Part shown: positions 52,319 to 61,372 of the stretch, in pieces
How the letters are laid out: each line of letters opens with the position of its first letter
Numbering within the stretch: position 1 is the first letter of the stretch
Origin: MVYY01 sp012517575
Lineage (GTDB): Bacteria; Bacteroidota; Bacteroidia; Bacteroidales; Paludibacteraceae
DNA: 64,000 bases
Assembly (NCBI GenBank): GCA_031629035.1
Contig: JAVLUG010000001.1
Location: forward strand, 155,690 to 219,689
Direction of reading: 5' to 3'
Program-made: the position numbers and the translations under genes
The notes under the pieces: model-generated
Databases searched by the model: none
The model's input: only the letters and a program-made list of their open reading frames with translations
What the model was told of the DNA's origin: nothing

Positions 52319-53037
52319 TCTTTGTTTCCTCCTGTGATTGATTGTTGTAAGAATTTTTCGTATTGTCCTAAACAGTTTTGCAACATGGCTTCAACGCCCT
52401 TGCTGGTAATGGTTCCTCCCGAAATGGCGTCAACTTGTTCCTTTCCTTCGGCTTTTTTCCCGCTTTTCATTACGGCGAGCGAAACAAATTCATTTCTATC
52501 GTTTAGGATGTGTTTTCCTTCAAATTGTTTTTGAAAAGGTGGATCCGCAATGTTGGCACCTAAGCCCGGCGTTTCGCTGGCATGAGAAAAATAAGCTCCG
52601 TAAATAGTATTTCTGTCATCGTTTAAAGAAACATATCCCCAAATTGGTCCCCAAAGACCAGTGCCACGTAAGGAAAGAACATATTTTGTTTTTCCGTCAA
52701 TTTGTGCAACAAAGATGGGCAGTCGACGCGCTTCCATATTTTTCGACAATTCTTTGGATATGTCAATTTTAAAAGCTTCTTCTTTTGATTTGGCCAAAAT
52801 TTCTCCTTTCGTATTGATAACCAGACCATTTACTATATATTTCTCGTATAGTTGTTCTATGTTTTTACCTTTTGTATCGATACGTAATGAAGTCAGAATC
52901 TGCTTTTTCTTGTCTATTTCAACATTGGCATTCTGCTTGTCTTTCAAAGCGCCGGAGACAAATGCCAACATCAATGCCACAATCACTACCATAACAGTAG
53001 CATATATCAATGTATAACCATTACTGTTTGTATCCAT
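52315..53037 (-). CDS. nqrC: Na+-translocating NADH:quinone reductase subunit C
   Basis: 240 residues. One N-terminal membrane helix (about 10-30) and a periplasmic FMN-binding domain. The covalent FMN-phosphothreonine site is DAISGGTITSKGVEAM, the Thr within SGxTxT. Also TPGLGANIADPPFQKQF. 52 nt after nqrB and overlapping nqrD. The flavin is attached by an ApbE-type transferase that is not in the window. Confidence 0.96.
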   Translation of the reverse strand: MDTNSNGYTLIYATVMVVIVALMLAFVSGALKDKQNANVEIDKKKQILTSLRIDTKGKNIEQLYEKYIVNGLVINTKGEILAKSKEEAFKIDISKELSKNMEARRLPIFVAQIDGKTKYVLSLRGTGLWGPIWGYVSLNDDRNTIYGAYFSHASETPGLGANIADPPFQKQFEGKHILNDRNEFVSLAVMKSGKKAEGKEQVDAISGGTITSKGVEAMLQNCLGQYEKFLQQSITGGNKE

Positions 53038-53089
53038 TTTTATTCGTTGAGAATTAATTGGGTGATATTTTTTGCTGTAAAATAAAATC

Positions 53090-54301
53090 TCATTTAATAG
53101 TACTTGTTGCTGCTCTTTTTAATCGTTTTTTCACATTACTGTCAACCACGAAATAATCGATGAGAGGTGCAAAAATGTTCATGAGCAATATAGCCAGCAT
53201 CATTCCTTCCGAATATCCGGGATTGAGAACGCGAATAATAATAGCCATACATCCGATTAAAAAGCCATAAATCCATTTCCCTTTTTCCGTACGGGCAGAA
53301 GTTACGGGATCTGTGGCCATAAATACAGCACCAAAAGCAAATCCTCCAAATACCAGATGATTGTACCATGGGAAATGTGCCGCAGCGGTATCAGGCCCAA
53401 AAAAGTTGAAAACAATTCCCATAAAAGCGCCACCTAAAAATACTGAAAGCATTGTTTTCCAACTTGCTACGCTTGTCATCAACAAAATAACAGCTCCCAG
53501 CAAAATGGCTATTTTTGAAGTTTCGCCCACTGAACCGGGAATAAGTCCTATGAATCCCTCCCAAAATCCGAGAGAATGACCAAAAGTATCAGTGATATTC
53601 GGGATAGAAGTTGAAGCAGTGGCAATCTGACCCAAAGGAGTTGCTCCGGAAAAGGCATCCAGCACGCTTCCACCACCGAAACCCAATGCTGTCCCCGTTC
53701 TGACCCACACGGCATCTCCTGACATGTGTGTAGGATAGGCAAAAAATAAAAATGCTCTCGCCACCAGCGCAACATTAAAAATATTCATGCCGGTTCCGCC
53801 AAAAACTTCCTTGGCAAAAATTACGGCAAAAGCAGTAGCAATGGCCACCATCCAAAGCGGAGTATTGATGGGAATAATCAAGGGAATCAAAAATCCTGTT
53901 ACCAAAAAACCTTCCTGAATTTCTTCACCTCTGATTTGTGCGCCAATAAATTCGATACCAAGTCCTACGATGTAAGAAACTAAAATATAGGGAAGAACAG
54001 CCAGAAAACCGAATAAAAATTCCGTCCAGAAATTTACATCTTGACCTGTTGCCAAATAATGCTGATAACCAACATTGTACATGCCAAACAAAAGAGCAGG
54101 CAGCAACGCAACTATCACGGTACTCATAGTACGTTTTGTATCGACTGGATCGTGTATGTGGCTGCCATATTTAGGTGAAGTAGTAGTGGGCACAAAAAGA
54201 AAAGTTTCAAAACCATCATAAACGGAATGCAATTTTTCCAATTTGCCGCCTTTTTCAAAATACGGTTTTATTTTATCCATGAAATTTCGTAATGCATTCA
54301 T
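53090..54301 (-). CDS. nqrB: Na+-translocating NADH:quinone reductase subunit B
   Basis: 403 residues, ten or so helices; the membrane core that binds quinone, riboflavin and covalent FMN. FMN-Thr site in DAFSGATPLGQ (SGAT). RnfD/NqrB family, with the Nqr-type N-terminal extension (FMDKIKPYFEKGGKLEKLHS). 38 nt after nqrA. Confidence 0.96.
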   Translation of the reverse strand: MNALRNFMDKIKPYFEKGGKLEKLHSVYDGFETFLFVPTTTSPKYGSHIHDPVDTKRTMSTVIVALLPALLFGMYNVGYQHYLATGQDVNFWTEFLFGFLAVLPYILVSYIVGLGIEFIGAQIRGEEIQEGFLVTGFLIPLIIPINTPLWMVAIATAFAVIFAKEVFGGTGMNIFNVALVARAFLFFAYPTHMSGDAVWVRTGTALGFGGGSVLDAFSGATPLGQIATASTSIPNITDTFGHSLGFWEGFIGLIPGSVGETSKIAILLGAVILLMTSVASWKTMLSVFLGGAFMGIVFNFFGPDTAAAHFPWYNHLVFGGFAFGAVFMATDPVTSARTEKGKWIYGFLIGCMAIIIRVLNPGYSEGMMLAILLMNIFAPLIDYFVVDSNVKKRLKRAATSTIK

Positions 54302-54339
54302 ATATAAGATTTTTTCGTTGCTGTTTTAATTTTGACAAT

Positions 54340-55722
54340 TTATTCGAGTTCTTTTTTCATCACATCCAACGCTTCGCGAACAATTAGCTGTAAGGGCAAT
54401 TTGGATGTGCAAACGTATTCGCACAAAGCCACATCTTCCGGTGCAATTTCGTATCCTCCCAAAAGTTCCATTTTGTCTATATTTCCCGTTATCATTGCTT
54501 TGAAAAGAAATTCGGGTAAAATATCCATCGGCAACACCTTGTCATATTCATTGGACATAATAATGGCGCGTCGGCCTCCCAGCAAACGGGCATCGTATTG
54601 AAATTGGATTTTTCCCAAAATTTTTTTGAAAAATTTCTTTTGTATCAGCCGTGTTGGGAAAAGATGACTGGCACTGAACTTGTTGATTCGTGGCATTGCC
54701 CAACCAAGAAATTCTTGATGTTCCGTTCCTTCATCAATCACAGAAATTTGGGAAGCATACGGATCGAGAAAATCGTCGATTTCAACTTTTATACCGCTCA
54801 GAACATTTCCGGATATGTATCTTAAGGGAATGCCTTTTTGAACATTTCCGCTAATAAAGGGTTCGATGGATGTGCCCGGCAAAGTTTTGTAATATTGTGG
54901 CTGAATGACTTCAGGCCCCGTTAAGGCAATAATTTTTTTGAAATCTGTTATTCCTTTGTTAAAAAATCGCCCAATGTAAAGAACATCCTGTACGTTAATT
55001 GTCCAAACAACATCACCTTTGTTAATAGGATCGAGATGATTTATTTGTATTCCAACATTTCCAACGGGATGAGGACCCTCATATTCAGTAATTTCTACGT
55101 TTTTAACTTTCAAAAATTCGTTCGATGGGACATTGGCTTTCACTCCCAAATGAACTTTTCCGGGTGTCAGTTTTGCCAATACATCGATTCCGGTTTGAAA
55201 GTCTTGAAACTGACCTTTCAATATAAAATTGTAATCCGGAGCCAACGGAGCCGTATCAAATGACGAAATAAAAATTGCTTTTGGCGTTTTGTTGGGATTG
55301 GCGATCACATCATAAGGACGTTGTTTAACGTAAGGCCATATTCCTGCGTTCATCAGAGCCGATTTGATTTCTTCCGGAGTCAGTTTTTCTAAAGATTGTA
55401 CAGAAAAATTTTCATATTGCGTTTCTTTTTCACGCTGAATGATGATGTTGAGCAACTTTCGTTTTTCACCACGGTTCACCGCTAAAACTTTACCGCTAAC
55501 AGGCGACACGAAATTGATGTTTTCGAAAGTTTTATCGTGAAATACCGGCGTTCCTGCCTTGACGTAATCACCTGCTTTTACCATTACTTTTGGGTTGATT
55601 CCGTGAAAGTGATGGGGAACAAGCGCTATAATATCTGAAAGTATGGTTTCTCCAACAATTTTTTCGGCTTTACCATCAATCTGAATATCCAAGCCCTTTG
55701 TGGTCTTAATCAGAGGAGACAT
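54340..55722 (-). CDS. nqrA: Na+-translocating NADH:quinone reductase subunit A
   Basis: 460 residues, soluble, cytoplasmic face of the pump. RnfC-like fold without the Fe-S Cys of RnfC: KTTKGLDIQIDGKAE start, PKVMVKAGDYVKAGTPVFHD, GPHPVGNVGIQINHL. First gene of the operon. The 500-nt upstream gap 55723-56224 is shared with the divergent T9SS plug gene; a TAATTTTG (minus, 55867-55874) is a weak promoter candidate. Confidence 0.96.
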   Translation of the reverse strand: MSPLIKTTKGLDIQIDGKAEKIVGETILSDIIALVPHHFHGINPKVMVKAGDYVKAGTPVFHDKTFENINFVSPVSGKVLAVNRGEKRKLLNIIIQREKETQYENFSVQSLEKLTPEEIKSALMNAGIWPYVKQRPYDVIANPNKTPKAIFISSFDTAPLAPDYNFILKGQFQDFQTGIDVLAKLTPGKVHLGVKANVPSNEFLKVKNVEITEYEGPHPVGNVGIQINHLDPINKGDVVWTINVQDVLYIGRFFNKGITDFKKIIALTGPEVIQPQYYKTLPGTSIEPFISGNVQKGIPLRYISGNVLSGIKVEIDDFLDPYASQISVIDEGTEHQEFLGWAMPRINKFSASHLFPTRLIQKKFFKKILGKIQFQYDARLLGGRRAIIMSNEYDKVLPMDILPEFLFKAMITGNIDKMELLGGYEIAPEDVALCEYVCTSKLPLQLIVREALDVMKKELE

Positions 55723-56186
55723 ATAAAAAATATTTTATGTGGTTGACATTTTTTTTACACAAAAACAGATAGATTGATAAATGAATTTTGTCAATCTTTT
55801 AAGTTTTCATTATAACTTTTCGTAAGAAATCCGTTCTTAAAAAAGACCGTCTTATTTTTGAAAAGACAAAATTAAAAAATAAAATGTATTTTTCATCGTA
55901 CAAACAAACTGATTTATTCAATCATTACAAAAAATGATTTTGAAATTTCTTCTTGCTCAAAGTCATTTATTGTTTGTTTATGGAGAAGTAAAACAGGCTC
56001 TTTTTTTTTTAAAAAATGTTTAAGTTAGTGTAAATCAAAATTTAAATAGTTTTTATTGAGGATGCTGCTTAGAATTAATTTCTTTTCTAATGAAGAAGAA
56101 AAATTTTTAAAATCAAAACTGTGTTTAAAGGCAACAACAGTTATTTTTAGGAACATTATCTTTGTGTATTTTTAAAAATTATCCCG

Positions 56187-56194
56187 TACATTTG
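56187..56194 (+). promoter_or_regulatory. -7 element of the T9SS plug gene
   Basis: TACATTTG, 30 nt before the start. A TTTG lies at 56161-56164 with a 22-nt spacer, longer than the usual 19. The rest of 55723-56224 is AT-rich with no gene. Confidence 0.5.
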
Positions 56195-56224
56195 TAAAAA
56201 CGATTTTTTCAATTCGTAATAATC

Positions 56225-57484
56225 ATGAAAAATTCTTTGTTCACCGTTGTTTTTATTTTGTTTTTTGTCAACTTAACTATAACTGGAGCCAATCCCTACC
56301 GAACCAAAATTCTCAAACCCAATATCAAAACTCTACAAATCAGAATATCGGGTACCGACTTTGGATTTCCTATTTTGAAATTGAATGGAACAGAAACTCT
56401 TACGGTTGAGTTTGATGAAATGTCACACAATGTTCGCTCTTTTGGTTACACGGTTTTGCATTGCAATGCAGACTGGACGGTTTCCAATTTAAACAGCAAC
56501 GAATATCTCGATGGCTTTACACGTGGAAATATAGACAATTACGCTTTTTCGCAAAATACCACTTATCAATACACGCATTACCGGTTTTCGATACCGAATG
56601 AAGATATGCATTTCAAAATTTCCGGGAATTATGTGGTACTTATTTATGAGGATAATCGAATGGATGATCCGGTAGCCACAGCCTGTTTTTCCGTTGTAGA
56701 GCCAAAAGTTACTATTGATGCCCGTATCAGAGCGAATACCGATATCGAATTGAGTGGTCGTTACCAGCAACTCGATATTGAAGTAAATTTGGCCAATTAT
56801 GTGGTTCAAGATCCTGCTTCGGAAGTAAAACTTGTGGTTCGGCAAAATAACCGATTTGACAATGAAGTGACTAATATAAAGCCGACTTTTTTTAATTCGG
56901 GGAAATTAAGTTTTATCAACAACAAAGCTTTGATTTTTGAAGGCGGAAACGAATACCGTCATTTTGATATTTCTTCCTTTTATGCTGCAGGAGAGGGGGT
57001 TGACAGAATTTATTTCAATCGGGAGTTTTACGAAGCTTTTCTAAAGGAGGATTTGATGCAAAAGTCGCTTACCTACATTTCGCAACCCGATGCCAACGGC
57101 CGATTTATCATTAATTTTCAGGAAGCTTTTCAGGACGTGCAAACAGAAGCCGATTACGTTCAAGTGCATTTTTCCTTGCTTACGGATCAACCTTTTCTGG
57201 ACGGGCTGGTATTTATTGGCGGCGACTACAATTATAATTTGCTCGATGATTCGGCTCAAATGCAATTTGATTTTGATACCCAACGTTACACCAAAACTTT
57301 GTTGTTAAAACAGGGCGGGTACAGTTATCAATATTGGTTTTTGCCTAAAGGTAAAACTGCAGCTTCGGCAGGGAAAATTGAAGGCAGTTTCTGGCAAACG
57401 AAGAATGAATATACCGTTTATTTTTACCATCGTGCTTGGGGTGAACGTTATGACCGATTGATCGGTTATTGCGTTATTAATTGA
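56225..57484 (+). CDS. Type IX secretion system plug protein (DUF5103)
   Basis: 419 residues with a signal peptide (about 1-21). Matches the DUF5103 family, identified as the plug that closes the SprA translocon channel of the T9SS (established in Flavobacterium johnsoniae). Typical blocks: YTVLHCNADWT, LNSNEYLDGF, YRFSIPNED, NYVVLIYEDNR, VFIGGDYNYN, KQGGYSYQYWF. Periplasmic or outer-membrane-associated. Its presence agrees with the T9SS sorting domains encoded at 19637 and 26111. Single gene with its own promoter. Confidence 0.9.
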   Translation: MKNSLFTVVFILFFVNLTITGANPYRTKILKPNIKTLQIRISGTDFGFPILKLNGTETLTVEFDEMSHNVRSFGYTVLHCNADWTVSNLNSNEYLDGFTRGNIDNYAFSQNTTYQYTHYRFSIPNEDMHFKISGNYVVLIYEDNRMDDPVATACFSVVEPKVTIDARIRANTDIELSGRYQQLDIEVNLANYVVQDPASEVKLVVRQNNRFDNEVTNIKPTFFNSGKLSFINNKALIFEGGNEYRHFDISSFYAAGEGVDRIYFNREFYEAFLKEDLMQKSLTYISQPDANGRFIINFQEAFQDVQTEADYVQVHFSLLTDQPFLDGLVFIGGDYNYNLLDDSAQMQFDFDTQRYTKTLLLKQGGYSYQYWFLPKGKTAASAGKIEGSFWQTKNEYTVYFYHRAWGERYDRLIGYCVIN

Positions 57485-57564
57485 TTAACAGGTTGAAAAC
57501 ATACTTTTTTGAAAGCTTGTTTATTTCAAATATCGTCTTATTTTCCCACGAAAAAAGAGGATTC

Positions 57565-57595
57565 TTTGAATTTTAAATTTATTGACCTACTTTTG
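57565..57595 (+). promoter_or_regulatory. Full-consensus promoter of the cca-peptidase unit
   Basis: TTTG (57565-57568), exactly 19 nt, TACTTTTG (57588-57595) followed by C. It lies 97 nt before the nucleotidyltransferase start. Confidence 0.75.
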
Positions 57596-57692
57596 CAGTG
57601 GAAAAAAGAAAATTTTTCTGGAAAAATTTTTAAATTTAATTGTTTGAAAATTAATTAATTACTTTTACTCAAGTCTAACATTAGCTTTCTAC

Positions 57693-59189
57693 ATGAATCA
57701 GGAAGACACTTTTCCGGCGCCCAACCAAATAAATGATTTCCCACAAAATTTTTCAGCACAACTGACAACCGAAAATCTGAAAGACGCTATAAATAATGAA
57801 ATTTTTGGTGTTATTTCAGATATCGCCGATGAAACGCATCAAGAATGTTATGTAATTGGCGGTTTTGTGCGCGATTTGCTGCTCCACCGACCATCAAAAG
57901 ATATTGATATTCTTGTGGTTGGCAATGGTATTGAATTGGCAGGTAAGGTGGTCAACAAGCTCAAGCAAATGAACAAACCCTGTAAATTTGCCATTTTCAA
58001 AAATTTTGGCACAGCACAGATCAAGCTCAAAGACATGGACGTAGAGTTTGTGGGTGCGCGGAAAGAATCGTATCGTTCCGATTCGAGAAAACCGATTGTG
58101 GAAGATGGAACGTTGCAGGATGACCAGAATCGCCGCGATTTTACCATCAATACGCTTGCCTTATGTCTGAATAAAAACCGTTTTGGAGAATTGATCGATC
58201 CTTTCAACGGACTTAGGGATTTGCAAAACAAAGTAATTCGGACGCCTTTGAATCCCGATATTACTTTTTCCGACGATCCTTTGCGCATGATGCGCTGCAT
58301 TCGTTTTGCTGCACAGCTCAATTTTTTTGTCGAAACCAATACTTTTGAAGCCATTGGTCGGAATAAGAATCGCATGGAAATTATTTCGAAAGAAAGAATT
58401 ACGGACGAGTTAAACAAGATTATTCTTTCTCCAAAACCTTCTATCGGGTTTATTTTGCTCGACAAGTCAGGTTTGCTGGAATTGATTTTTCCCGAGCTTT
58501 CGGCGCTCAAAGGTGTGGAAACCAAAGATGGCATTGGACACAAAGATATTTTTTATCATACGCTTATGGTGTTGGATAATCTCAGTCAGACATCGGATTC
58601 CCTTTGGCTGCGATGGGCTGCTTTGCTTCACGACATTGGGAAACCGAGAACCAAGCGCTTTGACAAACGTCTGGGGTGGACTTTTTATAATCATAACATT
58701 GTTGGTGAAAAAATGACTGCCGATATTTTTAGAAGAATGAAACTCCCCACCAACGAGAAAATGAAATACGTGCAGAAAATGGTTTTATTGCACATGCGTC
58801 CCATTGTGCTTAGCGAAGAAGAGGTTACCGATTCCGCTGTCAGGAGACTGCTTTTTGATGCAGGCGACGATATTGATGATTTGATGTTGCTGTGCGAAGC
58901 CGACATAACTTCTAAAAATCCGGAAAAGGTAAAACGTTACAGGGAAAATTTTCAGCTGGTTCGTAAAAAGTTGAAAGAAATAGAGGAGAAAGACCGGATA
59001 AGAAATTTTCAGCCGCCTATAGATGGGAAAGAAATCATGCAAACTTTTCATCTTCCTCCCTGTGCTGCGGTTGGAGAAATTAAAATGAAAATTAAGGATG
59101 CCATTTTGGATGGCATTATTCCCAATGAACATGAAGCCGCACGAAACTACATGATGCAGATTGCGCGAGAAATGGGATTAACCAATTAA
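57693..59189 (+). CDS. CCA tRNA nucleotidyltransferase / poly(A) polymerase family, with HD domain
   Basis: 498 residues. Class II nucleotidyltransferase head: GGFVRDLLLHRPSKDIDIL (GGxVRD and DxD) and RRDFTINTLA, with DPLRMMRCIRFAAQL in the neck. HD-type phosphohydrolase domain in the middle (RWAALLHDIGKP, about 310). Adds or repairs the CCA end of tRNA; the two tRNAs in this window lack encoded CCA, as this implies. A poly(A)-polymerase role cannot be excluded from sequence. 14 nt upstream of the peptidase gene. Confidence 0.92.
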   Translation: MNQEDTFPAPNQINDFPQNFSAQLTTENLKDAINNEIFGVISDIADETHQECYVIGGFVRDLLLHRPSKDIDILVVGNGIELAGKVVNKLKQMNKPCKFAIFKNFGTAQIKLKDMDVEFVGARKESYRSDSRKPIVEDGTLQDDQNRRDFTINTLALCLNKNRFGELIDPFNGLRDLQNKVIRTPLNPDITFSDDPLRMMRCIRFAAQLNFFVETNTFEAIGRNKNRMEIISKERITDELNKIILSPKPSIGFILLDKSGLLELIFPELSALKGVETKDGIGHKDIFYHTLMVLDNLSQTSDSLWLRWAALLHDIGKPRTKRFDKRLGWTFYNHNIVGEKMTADIFRRMKLPTNEKMKYVQKMVLLHMRPIVLSEEEVTDSAVRRLLFDAGDDIDDLMLLCEADITSKNPEKVKRYRENFQLVRKKLKEIEEKDRIRNFQPPIDGKEIMQTFHLPPCAAVGEIKMKIKDAILDGIIPNEHEAARNYMMQIAREMGLTN

Positions 59190-59203
59190 AAATATCATAA
59201 AAA

Positions 59204-61318
59204 ATGAAACCAATTTATGTTTTATCTTTTTCCGTTATTTTTATGGCAGCATGTCATTCATCTTCAAAAATTTCTTATCCGCATACACAAAAGGAAAATG
59301 TAACCGATCATTATTTTGGTACTGAAGTTGCTGATCCTTATCGCTGGCTCGAAAATGACACATCGGCAGCTACGGCAGCTTGGGTAAAAGCCCAGAATGA
59401 AGTTACTTTTAACTATCTGGAAAAAATTCCTTTTCGAAATGCATTGAAAAACCGTTTGACTGAACTGAACGATTATCCGAAATTAGGTGCGCCGTTTAAA
59501 AAACACGGCAAATATTATTTTTTCAAAAATAATGGATTACAGCCGCAAAGTATTCTTTATCAGCAATCAACCTTATATTCCGAACCGGAAATATTACTCG
59601 ATCCCAATACACTATCCTCCGATGGTACGGTTGCCTTGTCATCTGTTTCGTTTTCAAACGTTGGCCATTATATGGCTTATTCGGTAGCAAAAAGTGGTTC
59701 GGACTGGAACGAAATTTTTGTCCTAAATCTGGATAACCGGCAAACTTTGTCTGATCACATTCAATGGACAAAATTTTGGAATGTTGCATGGAAAGGCAAT
59801 AGTTTCTACTATATCGCCTATGATGCTCCGCAAAAAGGTAAAGAATTATCGGCAAAGAACGAATTTCCGAAAGTGTATTATCATCAGATCGGACAACTTC
59901 AAAATAAAGATTTGTTGATTTATCAGGATAAAAATCATCCCTTGCGCGAATTTGGCCCTTTCGTTACGGAAGATGAAAAATATCTTTTTTTGATAATTAC
60001 TGAAACAACTACCGGCAATTCCTTATTGATGAAGGATTTATCTGATCCGAAAGCCGATTTTGTTACATTGGTGGATGGCTTTGAAAACGACTATTCGGTC
60101 ATCGATCACATAAACGGAAAAATTTATATTCTTACCAATTGGAAAGCGCCCAATAAACGCATTATGGAAATTGACCCAGAACATCCTTCGCGCGAAAACT
60201 GGAAAGAAGTAATTCCGGAACAAAAAACAGTGCTCGAATCGGTCGAAATTATCGATGGAAAGTTTTTCTGTCTTTATCTGAAAGATGCTGCACATCGTCT
60301 CTTTGCTCACGACTTATCCGGAAAACTTCTCTACGAAGTAAAACTACCAACGTTGGGGTCTGTTATCAGCCTGACAGGAAGTAAAGATGACAGCGAGGCT
60401 TTTTATACTTTCAGTTCTTTTACTTTTCCTCCCACTATATATCGTTTGGATGCCGACAAAAATGTTTCAGAAATTTTTCAGAAAGCGCAGGTAAAATTTC
60501 AACCGGAAAATTTTGTTACCGAGCAGGTTTTTTATACGGCTAAGGACGGCACAAAAGTTCCAATGTTTCTTGCTTATCGAAAAGGAATGAAAAAGGACGG
60601 GAAAAATCCTTTGATGCTCTATGGTTACGGAGGTTTCAATATCAGCATGACGCCTTCTTTCAGTGTTTCGCGTATTCCTTTTCTCGAAAGCGGAGGTATT
60701 TATGCGGTAGCAAATATTCGTGGTGGGGGAGAATATGGCGAATCATGGCACATGGCGGGAACTAAAATGCAGAAAAAGAACGTATTTGATGATTTTATTG
60801 CAGCAGCGGAATTTTTGATTGCTGAAGGCTATACTTCATCAAAAAAACTGGCCATTGATGGTGGTTCAAATGGCGGCTTGCTGGTAGGAGCTTGTTTGAC
60901 GCAGCGCCCCGATTTGTTTGCGGTGGCTGTCCCTGAAGTGGGCGTGCTCGATATGCTTCGTTATCATTTATTTACCATTGGCTGGTCATGGGCAAGCGAT
61001 TACGGTACCAGCGAAGAGAGCAAGGAAATGTTTGCATACCTGAAATCTTATTCTCCGCTCCACAATGTGGTGAAAGGGACAAAATATCCAGCAGTTCTGA
61101 TTATGACCGGCGATCATGATGATCGGGTAGTGCCGGCGCATTCATTCAAATTTGCTGCAGCTTTGCAGGAAGCCAATGCCAGTGACAAACCTGTGTTGAT
61201 TCGCGTGGACAGCAATGCCGGGCACGGAGCCGGGAAACCATTGGGTAAACTGATAGATGCACAAACAGATATGTGGTCGTTTGTTATGTTTAATTTGGGT
61301 ATGAAGCCTAAATGGTAA
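59204..61318 (+). CDS. Prolyl oligopeptidase (S9A) lipoprotein
   Basis: 704 residues. Signal with lipobox ending FMAAC (Cys17), so probably anchored in the envelope facing the periplasm. Seven-bladed propeller (about 90-430) and an alpha/beta-hydrolase domain. Catalytic Ser in DGGSNGGLLVG, Asp in GDHDDRV, His in NAGHGAG. NIRGGGEYGESWH is the usual S9A block. Cleaves short peptides after Pro. Operon with the nucleotidyltransferase gene 14 nt upstream, with no functional link apparent. Confidence 0.94.
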   Translation: MKPIYVLSFSVIFMAACHSSSKISYPHTQKENVTDHYFGTEVADPYRWLENDTSAATAAWVKAQNEVTFNYLEKIPFRNALKNRLTELNDYPKLGAPFKKHGKYYFFKNNGLQPQSILYQQSTLYSEPEILLDPNTLSSDGTVALSSVSFSNVGHYMAYSVAKSGSDWNEIFVLNLDNRQTLSDHIQWTKFWNVAWKGNSFYYIAYDAPQKGKELSAKNEFPKVYYHQIGQLQNKDLLIYQDKNHPLREFGPFVTEDEKYLFLIITETTTGNSLLMKDLSDPKADFVTLVDGFENDYSVIDHINGKIYILTNWKAPNKRIMEIDPEHPSRENWKEVIPEQKTVLESVEIIDGKFFCLYLKDAAHRLFAHDLSGKLLYEVKLPTLGSVISLTGSKDDSEAFYTFSSFTFPPTIYRLDADKNVSEIFQKAQVKFQPENFVTEQVFYTAKDGTKVPMFLAYRKGMKKDGKNPLMLYGYGGFNISMTPSFSVSRIPFLESGGIYAVANIRGGGEYGESWHMAGTKMQKKNVFDDFIAAAEFLIAEGYTSSKKLAIDGGSNGGLLVGACLTQRPDLFAVAVPEVGVLDMLRYHLFTIGWSWASDYGTSEESKEMFAYLKSYSPLHNVVKGTKYPAVLIMTGDHDDRVVPAHSFKFAAALQEANASDKPVLIRVDSNAGHGAGKPLGKLIDAQTDMWSFVMFNLGMKPKW

Positions 61319-61372
61319 AAAGCCATTTTGGCAATAGGAGAAAAAATTGGATTTCAAAATATTTGGAAAGAC

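Noticed and set aside
61304..61330. Terminator behind the prolyl oligopeptidase gene
   Set aside because: GCCTAAATGG/CCATTTTGGC can pair with one mismatch, but the stem overlaps the stop codon and no T run follows on either strand.
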